A stretch of DNA of 64,000 nucleotides from Macrotis lagotis (GCF_037893015.1 NC_133662.1:203026685-203090684), one strand, 5' to 3'; positions 23,301 through 36,387 are shown, counted from the stretch's first letter. Notes: generated by a model not told the origin, from the sequence alone. Translations and numbers: made by a program.

Positions 23301-23775
23301 ATGTTATATCTGACCACTCTCCCCCCGCCCCATGGTCCATCCTCTCCTCCTTTATTCACATCCCTACCCCTTCCCCCTGCTCTCCCCTCCTTCTTACTCC
23401 AGATGCCTATACCCCATTGAATATATATGCTGTTTCCTCTCCTAGCCACCTCTGATAAGAGCAAAGGTTCCCTCATTCCCCCTTGCCTCCCCCCTTCCAT
23501 ATCATTGCAATAGCTCATTGTAATAAGAAAAAATCTTATTATATGTAATATCTTGGCCTATTCCACATATCCTTTTTCTTTCTCCCATTACATTTCCCTT
23601 TTTTTTATATAGACTCCATTTTTACACCATATTTTATCTTTGAATTCAGCTTTCTCCTGGGCTTCAACTATAAAAGCTTCCTCTACCTGCTCTATTAACT
23701 GAGAAGGTTTATATAAGTATTATCAGTGTCATTTTTCTATGCAGGAATACATGCAGTTCATCCTCATTAAGTCCC

Positions 23776-24891
23776 TCATATTTCCCCCCTCTCCTCCAAT
23801 CTCCATGCTTCACCTGAGTCTTGTATCTGAAGATCAAACCTTCTGTTCAGCTCTGGCCATTTCAAAAGGAACATTTGAAATTCCCCTGGTTCATTGAAAG
23901 TCCATCTTTTTTCCTGGAAGAGGACATTCAGCCTTGCTGGGTAGTTCATTCTTGGCTGCATTCTAAGCTCTTTTGCCTTCTGGTATATTACATTCCAAGC
24001 CCTGTGAGCTTCCAATGTAGTTGCTGCTAAGTCCTGTGTGATCCTGACTGCAGCTCCACGATATTTTAACTGTGTCCTTCGGGCTGCTTGTAATATTTTC
24101 TCTTTGACTTCAGAGTTCTGGAACTTGGCTGTAATATTCCTAGGGGGTGTTTTTTTGGGATCTCTTTCTCAGGGGGGATCTGTGGATTCTCTCCATTTCT
24201 ATTTTGTCCTCTGCTTCTAGGATATCAGGGCAATTTTCCTGTAGTAATTCTTTGAAAATGATGTCAAGACTGTTTTCCTGATCATGACTTGCAGGTATTC
24301 CAATAATTTTTAAATTATCTTTCCTAAGACTGTTTTCCATATCAGTTGTTTTTTCAATGAGATATTTCACATTTTCTTCTAATTTTTCATTTTTTTGGTT
24401 TTGAAGTATTGATTCCTGATTTCTGGTAAATTCATCAATCTCCCTGAATTCTATTCTTTGTCTGAAGGATTTGTTCTCCTCAGAGAGTTTTCTTATCTCT
24501 TTTTCCATCTGGCCAATTTTGCTTTTTAAGGCATCCTTCTCCTCAATAACTTTTTGAACTGTTTTATCCATTTGACCTAAGCTGGTTTTTAGTATGCTAT
24601 TGTCTTCAGCATTTTTTTGGATTTCCATGACTAAGATGTTGACTTCATTTTCATGTTTTTCCTGCATCTCTCTCCTTTCTTTTCCCAGTTTTTCTTCCAA
24701 CTCCCTCATTTGATTTTCAAAGTCTTTTTTGAGCTCTGTCATAGCCTGAACCCAATTTCTGTTTTTTTCTTGGAGTCTTTAGATGCAGGAGCTTGTGCTT
24801 CCTCATCTTCAGACTGAGTATTTTGATCCTTCTTGGGCTCATAGGCAAAGTATTTCTCAATAGTCTTCCTCTTGCTTCTCTGTTTGCTCAT
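23776..24891 (-). pseudogene. HAL1 H2 ORF1, broken
   Basis: L1-type ORF1p homologue. The start at 24891 is equivalent to the ATG of H1. The coiled-coil region (best piece 24140-24742) is rich in heptads, for example E-L-E-E-K-L-G-K-E-R-R-E-M-Q, and is followed by the RRM-like core 'IIGIPASHDQ' and E-R-I-H-R-S-P. A frameshift near 24140 separates this from the C-terminal domain (23776-24015, 'PARLNVLF..KRW', ending in R-G-E-I). Another shift lies near 24745. The family protein binds L1 RNA in trimers. This copy cannot encode the full product. It is close to the H1 protein over the shared parts. Confidence 0.82.
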
Positions 24892-25628
24892 CTTCCCAGC
24901 CTGGGCCTGGTTTGGGGGTGCTTCCTGAGCTTTTGGGACACTCCCACAAGGGTCTCAGTGTGTGAGGCTCTGTTCTTCCTCCTGGTCTGTGAATGACCAT
25001 AAGCTCCCCTCTCTGCCACGGGGCTGAGGTGGGGGGTGCACTGCTGTTCTGTGTGTGGACCTAGAACTGCTATCACTATCTGAATGTGGTCAGAGCCCCA
25101 GAGTCCTATTCCAGCCTTAGAAGACAGAGCTCTGCAATCTCTCTTCACTCCCCTCCCTCAGCTCAATGGGATCATGCCCTGGGGGCTCCTGCTTACTGGC
25201 TCTGCCTGCTTCTGTTTCAGGATCTGCACTGCTGAAAGACCAAGCTGCTGGCTGTGTGCCCTGAGGGCTGGGCTCCACATGCTGACTCTGGCAGAGGTCC
25301 TCTGCTGTTCCCCCACTTTGTGCCGGTGCTCCCCGGGGTGCAGCTCAGGAGATTCCCCCGCTGCTGCAAGCCATGGTTCCCAGCGCCTTGGGGCTGCCTC
25401 CGGGAGGCTGAAGTTCTTTCGCTCTGGTGGGCCACCCCTCTGGTGGGCAGCCCCTCCAACCCCAGGGAGCAGAGCCTTTCTGCTCTTTTCCAGGTTACCT
25501 TGAGTAGGAGAACTGCCTCGCTGGATTCCTTTGTGGGTTCTGTCTCTTGAAAATTTAGTCCTTAGTTTCAAGTGTTATCAGAGAGCACCTATGACTTGAT
25601 CCCTTATTGTCACCATCTTGGCTCCGCC
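24892..25628 (-). promoter_or_regulatory. HAL1 H2 5' UTR, likely internal promoter region
   Basis: GC- and CpG-richer than its surroundings, it begins with GGCGGAGCCAAGATGG, the place where L1-class elements carry their internal RNA polymerase II promoter. Short overlapping open frames on both strands are by-products of the composition. Promoter function is inferred from the family, not seen. Confidence 0.5.
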
Positions 25629-28600
25629 CACCCTTCTACTTTTTGATACTAGTAATTTGGCTACTTGCTTTTTTCAAATCAGATTAACCAGAGGTTTGTC
25701 TTATTTATTAACTTTTTCATAAAATGAATTCTTAGTTTTCTTGATAAGATCAATGGGTTTATTGCTTTCAGTTTTATTAATATCATCCTTGATTTTCAGA
25801 ATTTCTAATTGGTATTTAATTGGGGATCTTTTAATTTGTTCCTTTTCTAGTTTTTTTTTTATTTTCATACCCAATTCATTGATCTCTTCCTCTGTTTCAT
25901 TCATATAAGCATTTAGAAATGTAATGTTTCCTTGTAATGCTGCCTTGGTAGCATACCACAATTTTATTTTTACTTTTATCATTTTCCTGTATATAATTAT
26001 TGTTTTCTATGACTTGTTCTTTGACCTACTTATTTTTTAAGATAGGTTATTTAGTTTCCAATTAGTTTTTGGTTTATTTTTCTGTGACTTTATTACAGGT
26101 AATTTTACTGCATCTTAATCTGAGAACTATGCATATATTATTTCTGCCTTTTGACATTTAATTGTAAGATTTTTATGCCCTATTACACGACCAATTTTGG
26201 TATAGGTGTTATGTACTACTGGGAAAAAGTACATTCTTTTCTATTCCCATTAAGTTGTCTCCAGAGGTCTATCATATCTAAGTTTCCTAAGATTTCATCC
26301 ACCTTCTTAACTTCCTTCTGAGAGAGGAGAGTTTCAGGTTCCCCATTATTAAAGTTTTGCTGTCTATTTCTCCTTGTAATTTACTCAACTTTTCCTTTAG
26401 GAATTTGGAAAATATACCACTGGGTGCATGCATATTCAATAATGATATAGCTTCATTTTCTGGGTGTGTTTTAAGATGATGGAATTTCTTTACTTATCCC
26501 TTTTAATGTGATTTGTTTTGCTTTTGCTTTATCTGAGATCAAGATTGCTACCCTGATTTTTTCCCTTTTGATTGAAATACAGCATATTTTGCTTCATCTT
26601 TTAACCTTTAACCTGTATGTATCTCTCTGCTTCAAATGTGTTTCTTGTAAAAAACATATTGTAGGATTCTTGTTTTTACTCCATTCTACTCTCCAGTTCC
26701 ACTTTAGAGGACAGTTTATACCATTCACATTTACAATTAAGATAACTAATTCTGAATTTTCCTCCATGCTCTTTCCCCATTTATATTTTTCTCTTTCCTT
26801 TTCTCTTATTCCTTCTCATAAAAATTTTACTCCCTTTCCCCTTTAACGTTTCTTTTAAAATTTAACTTTCAGTTTATTTTCACTTATACCTTTGCCTTCC
26901 CTTTTATCAGTCTCTTCTTCTCTAATCTTTCCCTTCTACTGCCCCACCTCTTCCCTGTAGAATAGGATAGATTTTTAAACCCAAGTAGGAATGTATCTTA
27001 TTCCCTCTCTGGTCCAAATTTTTTTTAATATAATTTACTCAGTGTTCACACCCTCCATTCTTTCCTTCTAAAATGATAAATCTTTGTACCTCTTCACCTT
27101 GTGTTAATACTCAAGATTTTGAATAAGGTATCATCAACTGCAGCTTAATTATTTGATTGCTTGATAAACTAAAAGTGTTATCAAAATACCATCACAGATT
27201 GATTGCTTGATTGATAAGTAGCATTGCCTCAAAGTCACTAGGTAGCCTCCCTTCATCTGTTTCATTAGAACACTTTTCAAGAGTCTGGAATAAAATCATA
27301 TTATAATTAATTTTCACCTTATCTCCTTATCAAGTACCCTTCACGGACACACAACTCTCAGGAGTCAAATATTATCCAAAGCCAATTCTTTTCATGAACT
27401 ATTTATAACCTTTTCCCCAAGTATATTTTCTCCTACACTCCTTCCCTCCCCACCCCTTGTTATATAAAGTATTGATTAAGTCCAACTTGGATTTAATTAA
27501 CTATAAGATTCTCAAAGGGCTCCCTTTTAGGGTTGTATACAATTGGATAGCCTTGACTAACATTTGTTTTGTTTTGTTTTGTACTTCTCCTTTACATTTA
27601 ACTTTTTATGCATTTCTTAAGTATATTTTGTGATTGAATTCTCTGGTTAGTTCTGGTATTTTTGTCAGCAAATTTTGGAAGTTCTCTATTTTGTTGAAAA
27701 TCCATCTTTTTCCCTGACAGTATATGCTGAATTTTGCAGTGACTTCTTGGTTGCAATCCTAGGTCTTTTGCTGTCTGACTTATGGTAGTCCAGGTTCTTT
27801 TGTCCTTCGATGTTGAGGTAGAAGTACATTTTTCAAGTCATAAACATCATAAATCAGCATCAATTTATACTCATACCCTTTGTCTGAGTATCCTCCCTCC
27901 AGCTGTTCCAATAGAAATACAACTATCATTAGCTAAAATACCATCACATCTTGATGAACTTAAATCCATACCCTTGTCTGAGTATTGTTCCTACAGTTGA
28001 AACAATAGACATACCCACACCCTCTGTCTAATTATTTTTCTTTCAAATAATATAAAAAAATTCTCAAGGGTTACAGGTATTGTTTTCCTGTTTAGTCATA
28101 TTGACTAACTTTTTTCCCTCGGTGATATTAACATTTTTTCTTTTCTTTTTTTTTAATGAATCTCTTGAGGCTTGAATATGAAGATGACACTTTCTGTTAA
28201 ATTCTGATCACTTTATCAAGTAAATGTTAAAGTCCTCTAATCAATCTAAAGATGATTCCATCTTTTCCCTTGAAAGAATATGTTGAACTTTGAAGTTGTA
28301 ATCCAAATGCCTTTGTCCTTTGTAATATCATATCCTAGGTCTTTTGACTCTAATGCTGAAGCTGATAAGTCCTATGGCTCCCTGATATTTAAATGGCTTC
28401 TTTTTTTTGGCAGCTCACAGTATTTTCTCCTTTAGTTGAGAATTCTGATATTTCATTATAATTTCCTTGGAGTTTGTATTGCGGAATCTCTAGTAGGATA
28501 GTAGGATAGCTTTCCATGATAATTTCTTGCAAGACATTGTCCAGGTTCTTTTTCTGATAATGACTTTCAGGTAAACCAATCATTTGTAAATTATCTCTTT

Positions 28601-29532
28601 TGAATCAAGTAGATCATTGTTTCCTAATATATGCTTTACATTTTCTTCTATCTTTTAGCCTTTTGATTTTGTTTAGTAGAATCTGGGTGTCTCCTAGAGT
28701 CATTAGTTTCTATTTGTCCAATTCTAATGTTTTAAGGGTTTATTTTCTTCACTTAGCTTCTGTAATTCCTTTCTCAGGAGATTAATCATAGATGAGTTGT
28801 TATCTTTTACTTGTTGATTAATTTTACTTTTTCAAGAGTTACATTCCTTTTCCAGTTGGTCAATTTCATTTTTAAGTATATTATTTTCTTCAGTTGATTT
28901 TTGATATTTCTCCTGTATGACTCTCATTTCTTTTCTCCATTTTTCTTCTTCCTCACTTCTTTGGTTTTAAAAATTCTTTTTGACCTCTTCCAAGAGCTAG
29001 ATTTGAAACCAATTCAAAAACCTATTTGAAGTTTGATATGCAGGCATTTTGTCATTGCTTTCCTCCTCTGAGATGTTTTTGTCATCCTTCTTATAATAGC
29101 AACATTTTATGGTTTGAATTTATTTTTCTTTTTACTATTTTGGTAGTTGAAGTCTGCTCTTGTGACAAAGAAGTCATAGTCCTTAAGTCTTTTTATGTTT
29201 GGCCCTCATTTACTGCTTGCCTTTGAGGTTGAGTATGGTTTTTCAGGTGCTAGAGGTGTTTTCCTTGCATTAGTTTAGTCCATTTCATTCCTGCATGTTG
29301 CTCAGTGTTCCTGGGGCTTGAACTTTGTTTTGCAAAATGGAGCTGGCAAGCCTCAATGTTGGTCTGCTGCACTGCTGGCTTGTTGACCCAGGATCTGAAC
29401 TGCATTATTGCTAAACGCCTCTCCCTGGCTTTTCAGCTCTCCTGCCTTAGCTAGGCTATGATCCCCGTGTTACCCAAGTGACCTTTATTGAAGTTTCTCC
29501 ATGACATCTTGAATAGAGAGCTTATTTTACTG

Positions 29533-29581
29533 TTTTATTTATGTATTTATTTATTTATTTATTTATTTGTTTATTTATTTA
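29533..29581. repeat. (TTTA)n microsatellite
   Basis: About twelve imperfect TTTA/ATTT units. Confidence 0.95.
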
Positions 29582-30006
29582 GTCTGAGTTCTAATCACTT
29601 TAGGGTCTGTGTAGAGGCTTTATTTAAAGTTGGTTCAGGAAAAAACTCTAGGAGTTTCTTAACTTTGCACCACTATTGTAGCACTGCTTTGGAAGTCTCT
29701 TAAATTAGATTTAGAGAATAAACATTATATATTCATTATTTTGTATATGCTACTGTGTTTATTCTTCTTTTGGTTCTATTCATTGCACTTTTAACTCTTC
29801 ATGTGAAAGAATTTACCTGAATCTTCCTTTACCTTCCTGTCATACTTATTGTGCTTCTCTTTCTAATCTCTTAATTATTTTTATATCATTCCTTCAAATT
29901 TACCATATGCCTATACCCTATCTAGATATATTCCTTCTAGCAATACTATTTGCATTATAATTTTTAAAAATTATGACTATCATCTTCCCCTAAAGAGATG
30001 TAAACA

Positions 30007-30007
<1 letters not shown>

Positions 30008-30047
<40 letters not shown>

Positions 30048-30179
30048 GAGGCAGTGGGGTTAAGTAGCTTGTCCAAGGCCATAGCTAGGTATTTATTAAG
30101 TTCCTGAGGCCAAATTTTAACTCAGGTCCTCTTGACTCCAGGGCCAGTGCTCTAGCCATTGCACCACCTAGCCACCCCC
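30008..30179 (-). mobile_element. tRNA-derived marsupial SINE with long A-tail
   Basis: A poly-T run of nearly 40 bases on plus is the A-tail. It is followed by 'gcgaggcagtggggttaagtagcttgtccaaggccatagctaggtatttattaag...ctcaggtcctcttgactccagggccagtgctctagccattgcaccacctagccacccc'. The body is full length. Confidence 0.92.
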
Positions 30180-30363
30180 GAACCCTTTGTTTTCTACTCT
30201 TTTTTATCCTTTAAGGCTTCTCTTGGGTCTTGATGCTGAAGATGAATTTTTTTTTGTAAATTCTGGTCTTCTTATAAAAACTTGGAATCTTTCTGTTTCA
30301 ATGAATGATCATTTTTTCCCCTTGGAGTTTCATGTTTAATTTCACCAGGCAGGTGATTCTTTT

Positions 30364-30513
30364 TTCTTTGTTTGTTTTTTGCAAGGTATTGGGGTTAAGA
30401 GACTTGCCTGTGCTCACACAACTAAGTATGAAGTGTCTAAGGTCTTACTGAATTCAGGTCCTCCTGACTCCAGGGCTAGGTATTGTAGCCACTATAACAC
30501 CTAGCTGCCCCTA
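30364..30513 (-). mobile_element. tRNA-derived marsupial SINE
   Basis: 'tttttgcaaggtattggggttaagagacttgcctgtgctcacacaac' through 'ggtcctcctgactccagggctaggtattgtagccactataacacctagctgcccc'. A probable imperfect TSD is 'aggcaggtgattcttt' before and 'aggtaggtgatacttt' after. It sits in ORF1. Confidence 0.88.
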
Positions 30514-32312
30514 GGTAGGTGATACTTTCTTTTAGTTCAAGTTCCTTTGTCTTCCAGAATATCAAGATTCATGATTTCTTAGCTTTTAATGTGGCAGCTG
30601 CAAAGTCCTATGTAATCCTGATTGTTGTCACTCAATATTTGAATAGCTTTATTCTGTCCACATGCAACATTTTTTTGCTTTCACCTAACATTTCTGTATT
30701 TTGACCATAATGTTCCTTGGGGTTTTTAATTGGGAAATATCTTTCCTGAGATGGACAGTGGATTCTTTCAATGTCTATTTTGTCCTTTTATTCCAGGATA
30801 TTGGGATAATTTTCTTTAATAATTTCTTGAAAGATGCTCTTCAAGCCCTCCTTTTGATTATGACTTTCAGGTAGCTCAATGATTCTGACATTGTCTCTCC
30901 TTAATATGTTTTCCAATACATGAGATATATTTATATTATATAAATATGATCTATATTTTTTCTATTTTTTCATCTTTTTGAATTTACTTGATGATTCTTA
31001 ATGTCTCATAGAGTCTTGAGCTGCTACTTGGCCCAATTCTGACTTTTATGGACCTTTTTTTTTTGGTAATCTTCAGTTGGTTTTTGTACTTCCTTTTCCA
31101 TTTGACAAATTAGACTTTTTTAAAATAATTGTTTCACTTTTCCAAATTATCAATTCTTTTTTTTCCAGAATTTTCTTGTATCAATGTCATTTCTTTTTCT
31201 AAGTTTTTTTTCCCTAACATTTGTGTATGATTTTAAGTTCCATTTTAAGTTCTTCCATGACTTCCTTCAGGCCTTAAGATTACTTCCAGTTTACTTTGTA
31301 GTTTTGTAAGTTTTTTGGAACTGTTGTCTTCTGATTTTGTGTATTGATCTTCCCCTGTTACCATAATAACACTTTTGCAGTCATATTCTATTTTTTTATT
31401 GATTTTGCTCATCTTTTTTGACTTTTTCCCTTTCATTTAAATTTAGACTCTTCTCCTGGGCTAGAAGGGGCACTGTCTTAGACTTCTTGTTCCAGAGGCA
31501 GCAGATCACAGAAGTTTAACTGTTACTGTACTGATGTTTCACTGAGGTCCATGGGGGAACCCTTTATATCTGGTGCTGCTTGGAGGTGATGGGACTATGA
31601 TGTGGCCAGTACCAATGGAGGCTATTGGAGTCTGGTAGGATGACTTGTGCTGGGGTTTTGGTGGTGTTGTCTGGTACATGCTAATGCCAGTGAGATATTT
31701 CTGTATTTCCTTAAGGCTACATTGAATCACAAAGTGATCTGGCCACAAGTGATTGCCATTTGCTTAGTTACCCATAGGATTGTCATCTACTATTTTGCCC
31801 AAAGCTATTCTGAGGCACATGGGGGTGTGGTCCTCATGATATAGCTTGCTTACTCCACTGCACTGAGGTTTAGAGATCCACTGCTGATTTGATGAGGTAG
31901 GGCTTGCTGCTGACTTGTTGAAATGCTTCCTATCCTGCAATTCCATTTTATCTGAGTGAGACACCCTTTCTTGTTCATCTTTGGTCTGAAAGATTATTTC
32001 ATCCCATCTGTTTCAAGTTTTTTTTTTGGGGGGGGATGCACTGTTTTGTGATTGGAGTTGAATATGGGTAAGTTATAGTATTTTCATGTTTACTCCAGTA
32101 CCTTTGATTCAAAAAGTTGATTCTGTATATCCTCTTTACCCTCTGGTTCTAAGAGATCTCAGAACACTTTTTAAAAGATTTCTTGAAACTAAAATTTCAC
32201 TAATTTAGGGAGCTCCTTGTAAGACTTTTATTCAGATGTTTGACAATATTGGACATTATAGAGCAGTATGGAATACTGAGTGGTCAGATGACTTATTTAA
32301 AGTCATCCAGTT

Positions 32313-32477
32313 GGGGGCAGCTACATGGAACAGTAGATAGATTGCCAGCCCTGTAGACAAGAGGACTTGGGTTCAAATCTGACCACAGACACTTATTAAT
32401 TACCTTGCTGTATGACCTTGTGCAAGTTACTTAACCCAATTGCCTTGGGAAAAAAAAAAAACAACAGACAAAAAAAT
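32313..32477 (+). mobile_element. tRNA-derived marsupial SINE with TSD
   Basis: 'gggggcagctacatggaacagtagatag', 'ggttcaaatctgaccacagacacttattaattacc', 'tatgaccttgtgcaagttacttaacccaattgcctt' and an A-tail. The TSD is AGTCATCCAGTT (32301-32312) versus AGTCATACAGTT (32478-32489). Confidence 0.92.
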
Positions 32478-34469
32478 AGTCATACAGTTTTGTAAGACTT
32501 AAATTTAAAGCTATTCTTGATTACAATTTATTCAAACCCCATACCTTATAATAGAACTTTTAAAAAAAGGTAGGAAGGGTAGCATAACCAAGATGTCAAA
32601 AGCAGGGAATTCCCTTAGTTCTCCCCTAAACCCCTTTAAATAACAACTCTAAACAAATTTTAGAGTGGTAGTACCCACAACAAGAAGAAAGGAAACAATT
32701 TTTCTGACCCAAGACAAGTTAGAAGGTCAGTAGGAAAGGACTACTGTAGCAGAATGATAAAAGAGTGCAAAAGAGAGCACACCAGTGCAGACTAGCTCCC
32801 AGCACTTGAGGAACAGGCTACAGGGCAATTGAATTATGGTGGCAGTGGTAGTTTCCAGACTTGTTAGATCACAGATGCCAAAGACAACTTAGAAAGTCTG
32901 GATAAAAGGTCTGTCACACCTGGGTTAAATCAAATCAGAGTCTAGTGAAGGACATGGCAGCCCAGCCCTAGTCAACCAGAAACAGGCCTTGAATCAGCAG
33001 AGATGGAAGTAATTTCCTGAGCTCTCTGATCATAGATCGTAAAGGTGTTGGAAAGAGAGACAAGGGGACTTTTTGCTATCATTGAGGCAGGACTCTGTTA
33101 CTTTTTCTATACTTTGTTCTGGATCTAAGTACAGTAAGAGGAAGAGAGGTAGCACAGGGGAAAGGGCAAAATTTTGGGGCAGAAAAGATGTTTGTAGTCA
33201 CTAATAGACTAGAGCATAAGCCAGGAGAGGAGGAAACACACTTCTTCTTAGACTGTGACTGACCTGACCTAAAACCTTGCAGATCCCTAGAAGGATCTCT
33301 GAAAATAACTGCACCAAATTCCTAAAGGTTGGGAGAGTATACTCTGCAAACTGGAAGCAGAGCTCTACTATAACAGAGTTAAAATAAAGTTATAGATTCA
33401 GAAAATGAACCAAGAGAAAGAAACAAACTAAAAAACTTCAACAAAAAACTCAGAAAAACAATTAAAAAACCCACAAAAATCATCACCCTCTGTTCACTAT
33501 GTTTCTATGGAGGCAAAAATGATCAAAATTCATAACCAGAAGTGTATAACAAAGTCAAAGCTTCTCCATCTCAAGGCTCCAAGAAAAATATGCATGGATT
33601 TCACATCATGGAACAATTCAAAAAGAATTTTGAAAATCAAGTAAGAGAGGTAGAGGTAAAATTGGGAAGGGAAGTGAAAGTGATGTAAGAAAATCATGGC
33701 TGAGGGGCAGAGCCAAGACGGTGACATGAAGGGATTGAGTCTTAGGAGCTCTCTGATAAAAACTCATAAACTAAGGACTCTTAACTAAACTTTCGAGAGA
33801 CAGAACCCACAAAGGGGGTTCCTACTCAAGGTAACCTGGAAAAGAGCAGAAAGGCTCTGCTCCCCGGGTTGGAGGGGCGGCCCGCTGGAGGGGTGGCCAC
33901 CAGAGCCAAAGAACTTCAGCCTCCTGGAGGCAACCCCAGGGCGCTGGGAGCCGCAGCTCACAGCAGCGGGGGAGTCTCCTGGGCTGCACCCCAGGGAGCA
34001 CCGGGCACAAAGTGGGGGAACAGTGGGTGACCTCTGCCAGAGCGAGCATGTGGAGCCCAGCCCTGAGGGCACACAGCCAGCGGGCTGCCTCTGGAACCCA
34101 GGGAGCCAGCAGCTTGGTCTTTCAGCAGCCTAGACCCCGAAACAGAAGCAGGCAGAGCCGATAAGCAGGAGCCCCCAGGTCATGAGCCCATTGAGCTGAG
34201 GGAGGGGAGTGAAGAGAGAAAGACTGCCCAGCTCTGTCCTCTGCCCCTGGAACAGGACTCTGGGGCTCTGACCACATTCAGATCCTGATCCCAGTCTAGG
34301 CCCCCCCCATAGAACAACAGGGCCCTCCTCACCTCAGCCCCATAGCAGAGGGGGGTGCTTATGGTCATTTACAGACCAGGAGGGAGGACAGAACCTCACA
34401 CACTGAGACCCTTGTGGGAGTGCCCCAAAAGCTCAAGAAGCACCCCCAAAACAGGCTTAGGTTGGGAAA

Positions 34470-35580
34470 ATGAACAAGCAAAGAAACAAGAGGAAGACCA
34501 TTGAGAAATATTTTGCAAATGAGCCCAAGAAGGATCAAAATACTCAGTCTGAAGATGAGGAAGCACAAGGTCCTGCATCTAAAGACTCCAAGAAAAACAG
34601 AAATTGGGTTCAGGCTATGATAGAGCTCAAAAAAGACTTTGACAATCAAATGAGGGAGTTGGAAGAAAAACTGGGAAAAGAAAGGAGAGAGATGCAGGAA
34701 AAACATGAAAATGAAGTTAGCAGCTTACTCAAGGAAATCCAAAAAAACTGAAGAAAATAGCATGCTAAAAACCAGCTTAGGTCAAATGGATAAAACAGTT
34801 CAAAAAGTTATTGAGGAGAAGAATGCTTTAAAAAACAAAATTGGCCAGATGGAAAAAGAGATAAGAAAACTCTCTGAGGAGAACAAATCCTTCAGACAAA
34901 GAATAGAATTCAGGGAGATTGATGAATTTACCAGAAATTAGGAATCAATACTTCAAAACCAAAAAAATGAAAAATTAGAAGAAAATGTGAAATATCTCAT
35001 TGAAAAAACAACTGATATGGAAAACAGACTTAGAAAAGATAATTTGAAAATTATTGGAATACCTGAAAGTCATGATCAGGAAAAGAGCCTTGGCATCATT
35101 TTCAAAGAATTACTACAGGAAAATTGCCCTGATATTCTAGAAGCAGAGGGCAAAATAGAAATGGAGAGAATCCACCGATCCCCCCGAGAAAGAGATCCCA
35201 AAAAACCAACCCCTAGGAATATTATAGCCAAGTTCCAGAACTCCCAGGTCAAAGAGAAAATATTACAAGCAGCCAGAAGGCCACAGTTCAAATATTGTGG
35301 AGCTGCAGTCAGGATCACACAGGACTTAGCAGCAACTACAGTGGAAGCTCATAGGGCTTGGAATACAATGTATCGGAAGGCAAAAGAGCTTAGAATGCAG
35401 CCAAGAATGAACTACCCAGCAAGGCTGAACGTCCTCTTCCAGGGAAAAAGATGGACTTTCAATGAACCAGGGGAATTTCAAAGGTTCCTTTTGGAATGGC
35501 CAGAGCTGAACAAAAGGTTTGATCTTCAGATACAGGACTCAGGTGAAGCATGGAGATTGGAAGAGAGGAGGGAAATATGA
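34470..35580 (+). pseudogene. HAL1 H1 ORF1, nearly intact
   Basis: L1-type ORF1p homologue of about 370 codons. It starts M-N-K-Q-R-N-K-R-K-T and has a low-complexity acidic N-terminus, a long coiled coil ('ELEEKLGKERREMQEKHE', then 'IGQMEKEIRKLSEENKSF'), an RRM-like core ('LKIIGIPESHDQ', 'EMERIHRSP') and a C-terminal domain ('NIIAKFQNSQVKEKILQAA', 'PARLNVLFQGKRWTF') ending R-R-E-I. Two lesions are visible: a frameshift near 34740 and an in-frame TAG at 34939-34941. Everything after 34987 is open. Family role: RNA binding and chaperoning in the retrotransposition particle; a HAL1 must borrow ORF2p from L1. Confidence 0.87.
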
Positions 35581-36039
35581 GGGACTTAATGAGGATGAAC
35601 TGCATGTATAGAAAAATGACACTGATAATATTCATATGAACCATCTCAGTTAATAGAGCAGGTAGAGGGAGCTTTTATAGTTGAAGCCCAGGAGAAAGCT
35701 GAATTCGAAGATAAAATATGCTGTAAAAATGTAGTCAATAGGAAAAAAAAGGGAAATGGAATGGGAGAAAGAAAAAGGAGAGGGGGAATAGTCCAAGATA
35801 TTTCACATAATAAGATTTTTTTATTACAATGAGCTATTGCAATGATATGGAAGGGGGGAGGCAAGGGGGAATGAGGGAACCTTTGCTCTCATCAGAGATG
35901 GCTAGGAGAGGAAACAGCAAATATACTCAATGGGGTATAGACAACTGGAGTAAGAGGGAGGGGGGAGCAGGGGGAAGGGTTGGGGATGTGAATAAAGGAG
36001 GAGAGGATGGACCATGGGGGGAGAGTGGTCAGATATAAC

Positions 36040-36195
36040 ACATTTTCTTTTTTACATCTTGCAAGGCGCTGGGATTGGAAGGCCTGTCCAGGACCATAGG
36101 ACCAAGTGGATTCTTGGCCTAAGGGGTGGTATGGGGGCTCAGGGCTTCTTGGCCCCAGGACCAGGGATCTGTCTGCTGTGCCACTCAGTGACCCT
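36040..36195 (-). mobile_element. SINE module C inside HAL1 H1
   Basis: 'tttttacatcttgcaaggcgctgggattggaaggcctgtccaggaccatagg' to 'gtctgctgtgccactcagtgaccct'. Same place, orientation and divergence pattern as the module at 23147-23300 in H2. Confidence 0.82.
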
Positions 36196-36387
36196 ACAGC
36201 AGAGTCAGAGTGAAAGGAGAGAGAAAATATAGTACATGGTAGTGGAGAAATAAGAAAGGAGGGAGCTGCAATCAGCAATGGCAATGGTGGAAAAATATGG
36301 AAGTAATTTTGTGATGGACTTATCATAAAGAATGTGATCCACCCAGGACAGAGTTGATGGTGTTGGAACAAAGACTGAAGCACATTT

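Larger units (their letters stand above)
22411..25628 (-). mobile_element. HAL1 (half-LINE) copy H2, complete, with three captured SINE modules
   Basis: About 3.2 kb. The 5' end at 25628 reads GGCGGAGCCAAGATGGTGAC on the minus strand, like the L1 5' start. Then come a GC-rich 5' UTR (to 24892), ORF1 (24891-23776), a 3' region without ORF2 that holds three antisense SINE modules (23300-22604), and an A-rich tail. The TSD is 'cacccttctaattttt' (22395-22410) versus 'cacccttctacttttt' (25629-25644), one mismatch in sixteen. It sits in L1 ORF2. Its structure is colinear with H1 at 33.7-36.9 kb, in inverted orientation. Confidence 0.9.
20536..29490 (-). mobile_element. Long L1 (ORF2 to ORF1 and 5' UTR), hosting three later insertions
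   Basis: Reading leftward on the minus strand: 5' UTR (about 29000-29490), ORF1 (about 27570-29000; the 28389-28583 piece shows M-I-G-L-P-E-S-H), intergenic region (26850-27560), ORF2 endonuclease side (25645-26850) and RT (20536-22395). It is interrupted by a 114-bp L1 stub (20586-20699), a plus-strand L1 3' end (about 21697-22225) and the complete HAL1 H2 (22411-25628). The ORF1 3' region at 27600-28140 looks partly duplicated or mixed with another copy. No frame is intact. Confidence 0.7.
29700..31995 (-). mobile_element. L1 or HAL1 relic: ORF1 and 5' UTR, no ORF2 seen
   Basis: On the minus strand: 5' UTR (31440-31995), ORF1 N-terminus near 31436 (M-K-G-K-K-S-K-K-M-S), coiled coil, and the RRM/C-terminal antisense 'gattctttcaatgtctatttt', 'ataatttcttgaaagatgctcttc', 'gactttcaggtagctcaatgatt'. 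Left of 30000 is a poorly conserved 3' region with no ORF2. Two SINEs split it. Whether it is a HAL1 older than H4 or a deleted L1 cannot be told by eye. Confidence 0.55.

Noticed and set aside
25084..25571. Overlapping open frames of 80-139 codons on both strands (also at 13030-13434 and 33785-34072)
   Set aside because: They lie in the GC-rich 5' UTRs of HAL1 copies, occur at the same place in each copy, and have no conserved frame.
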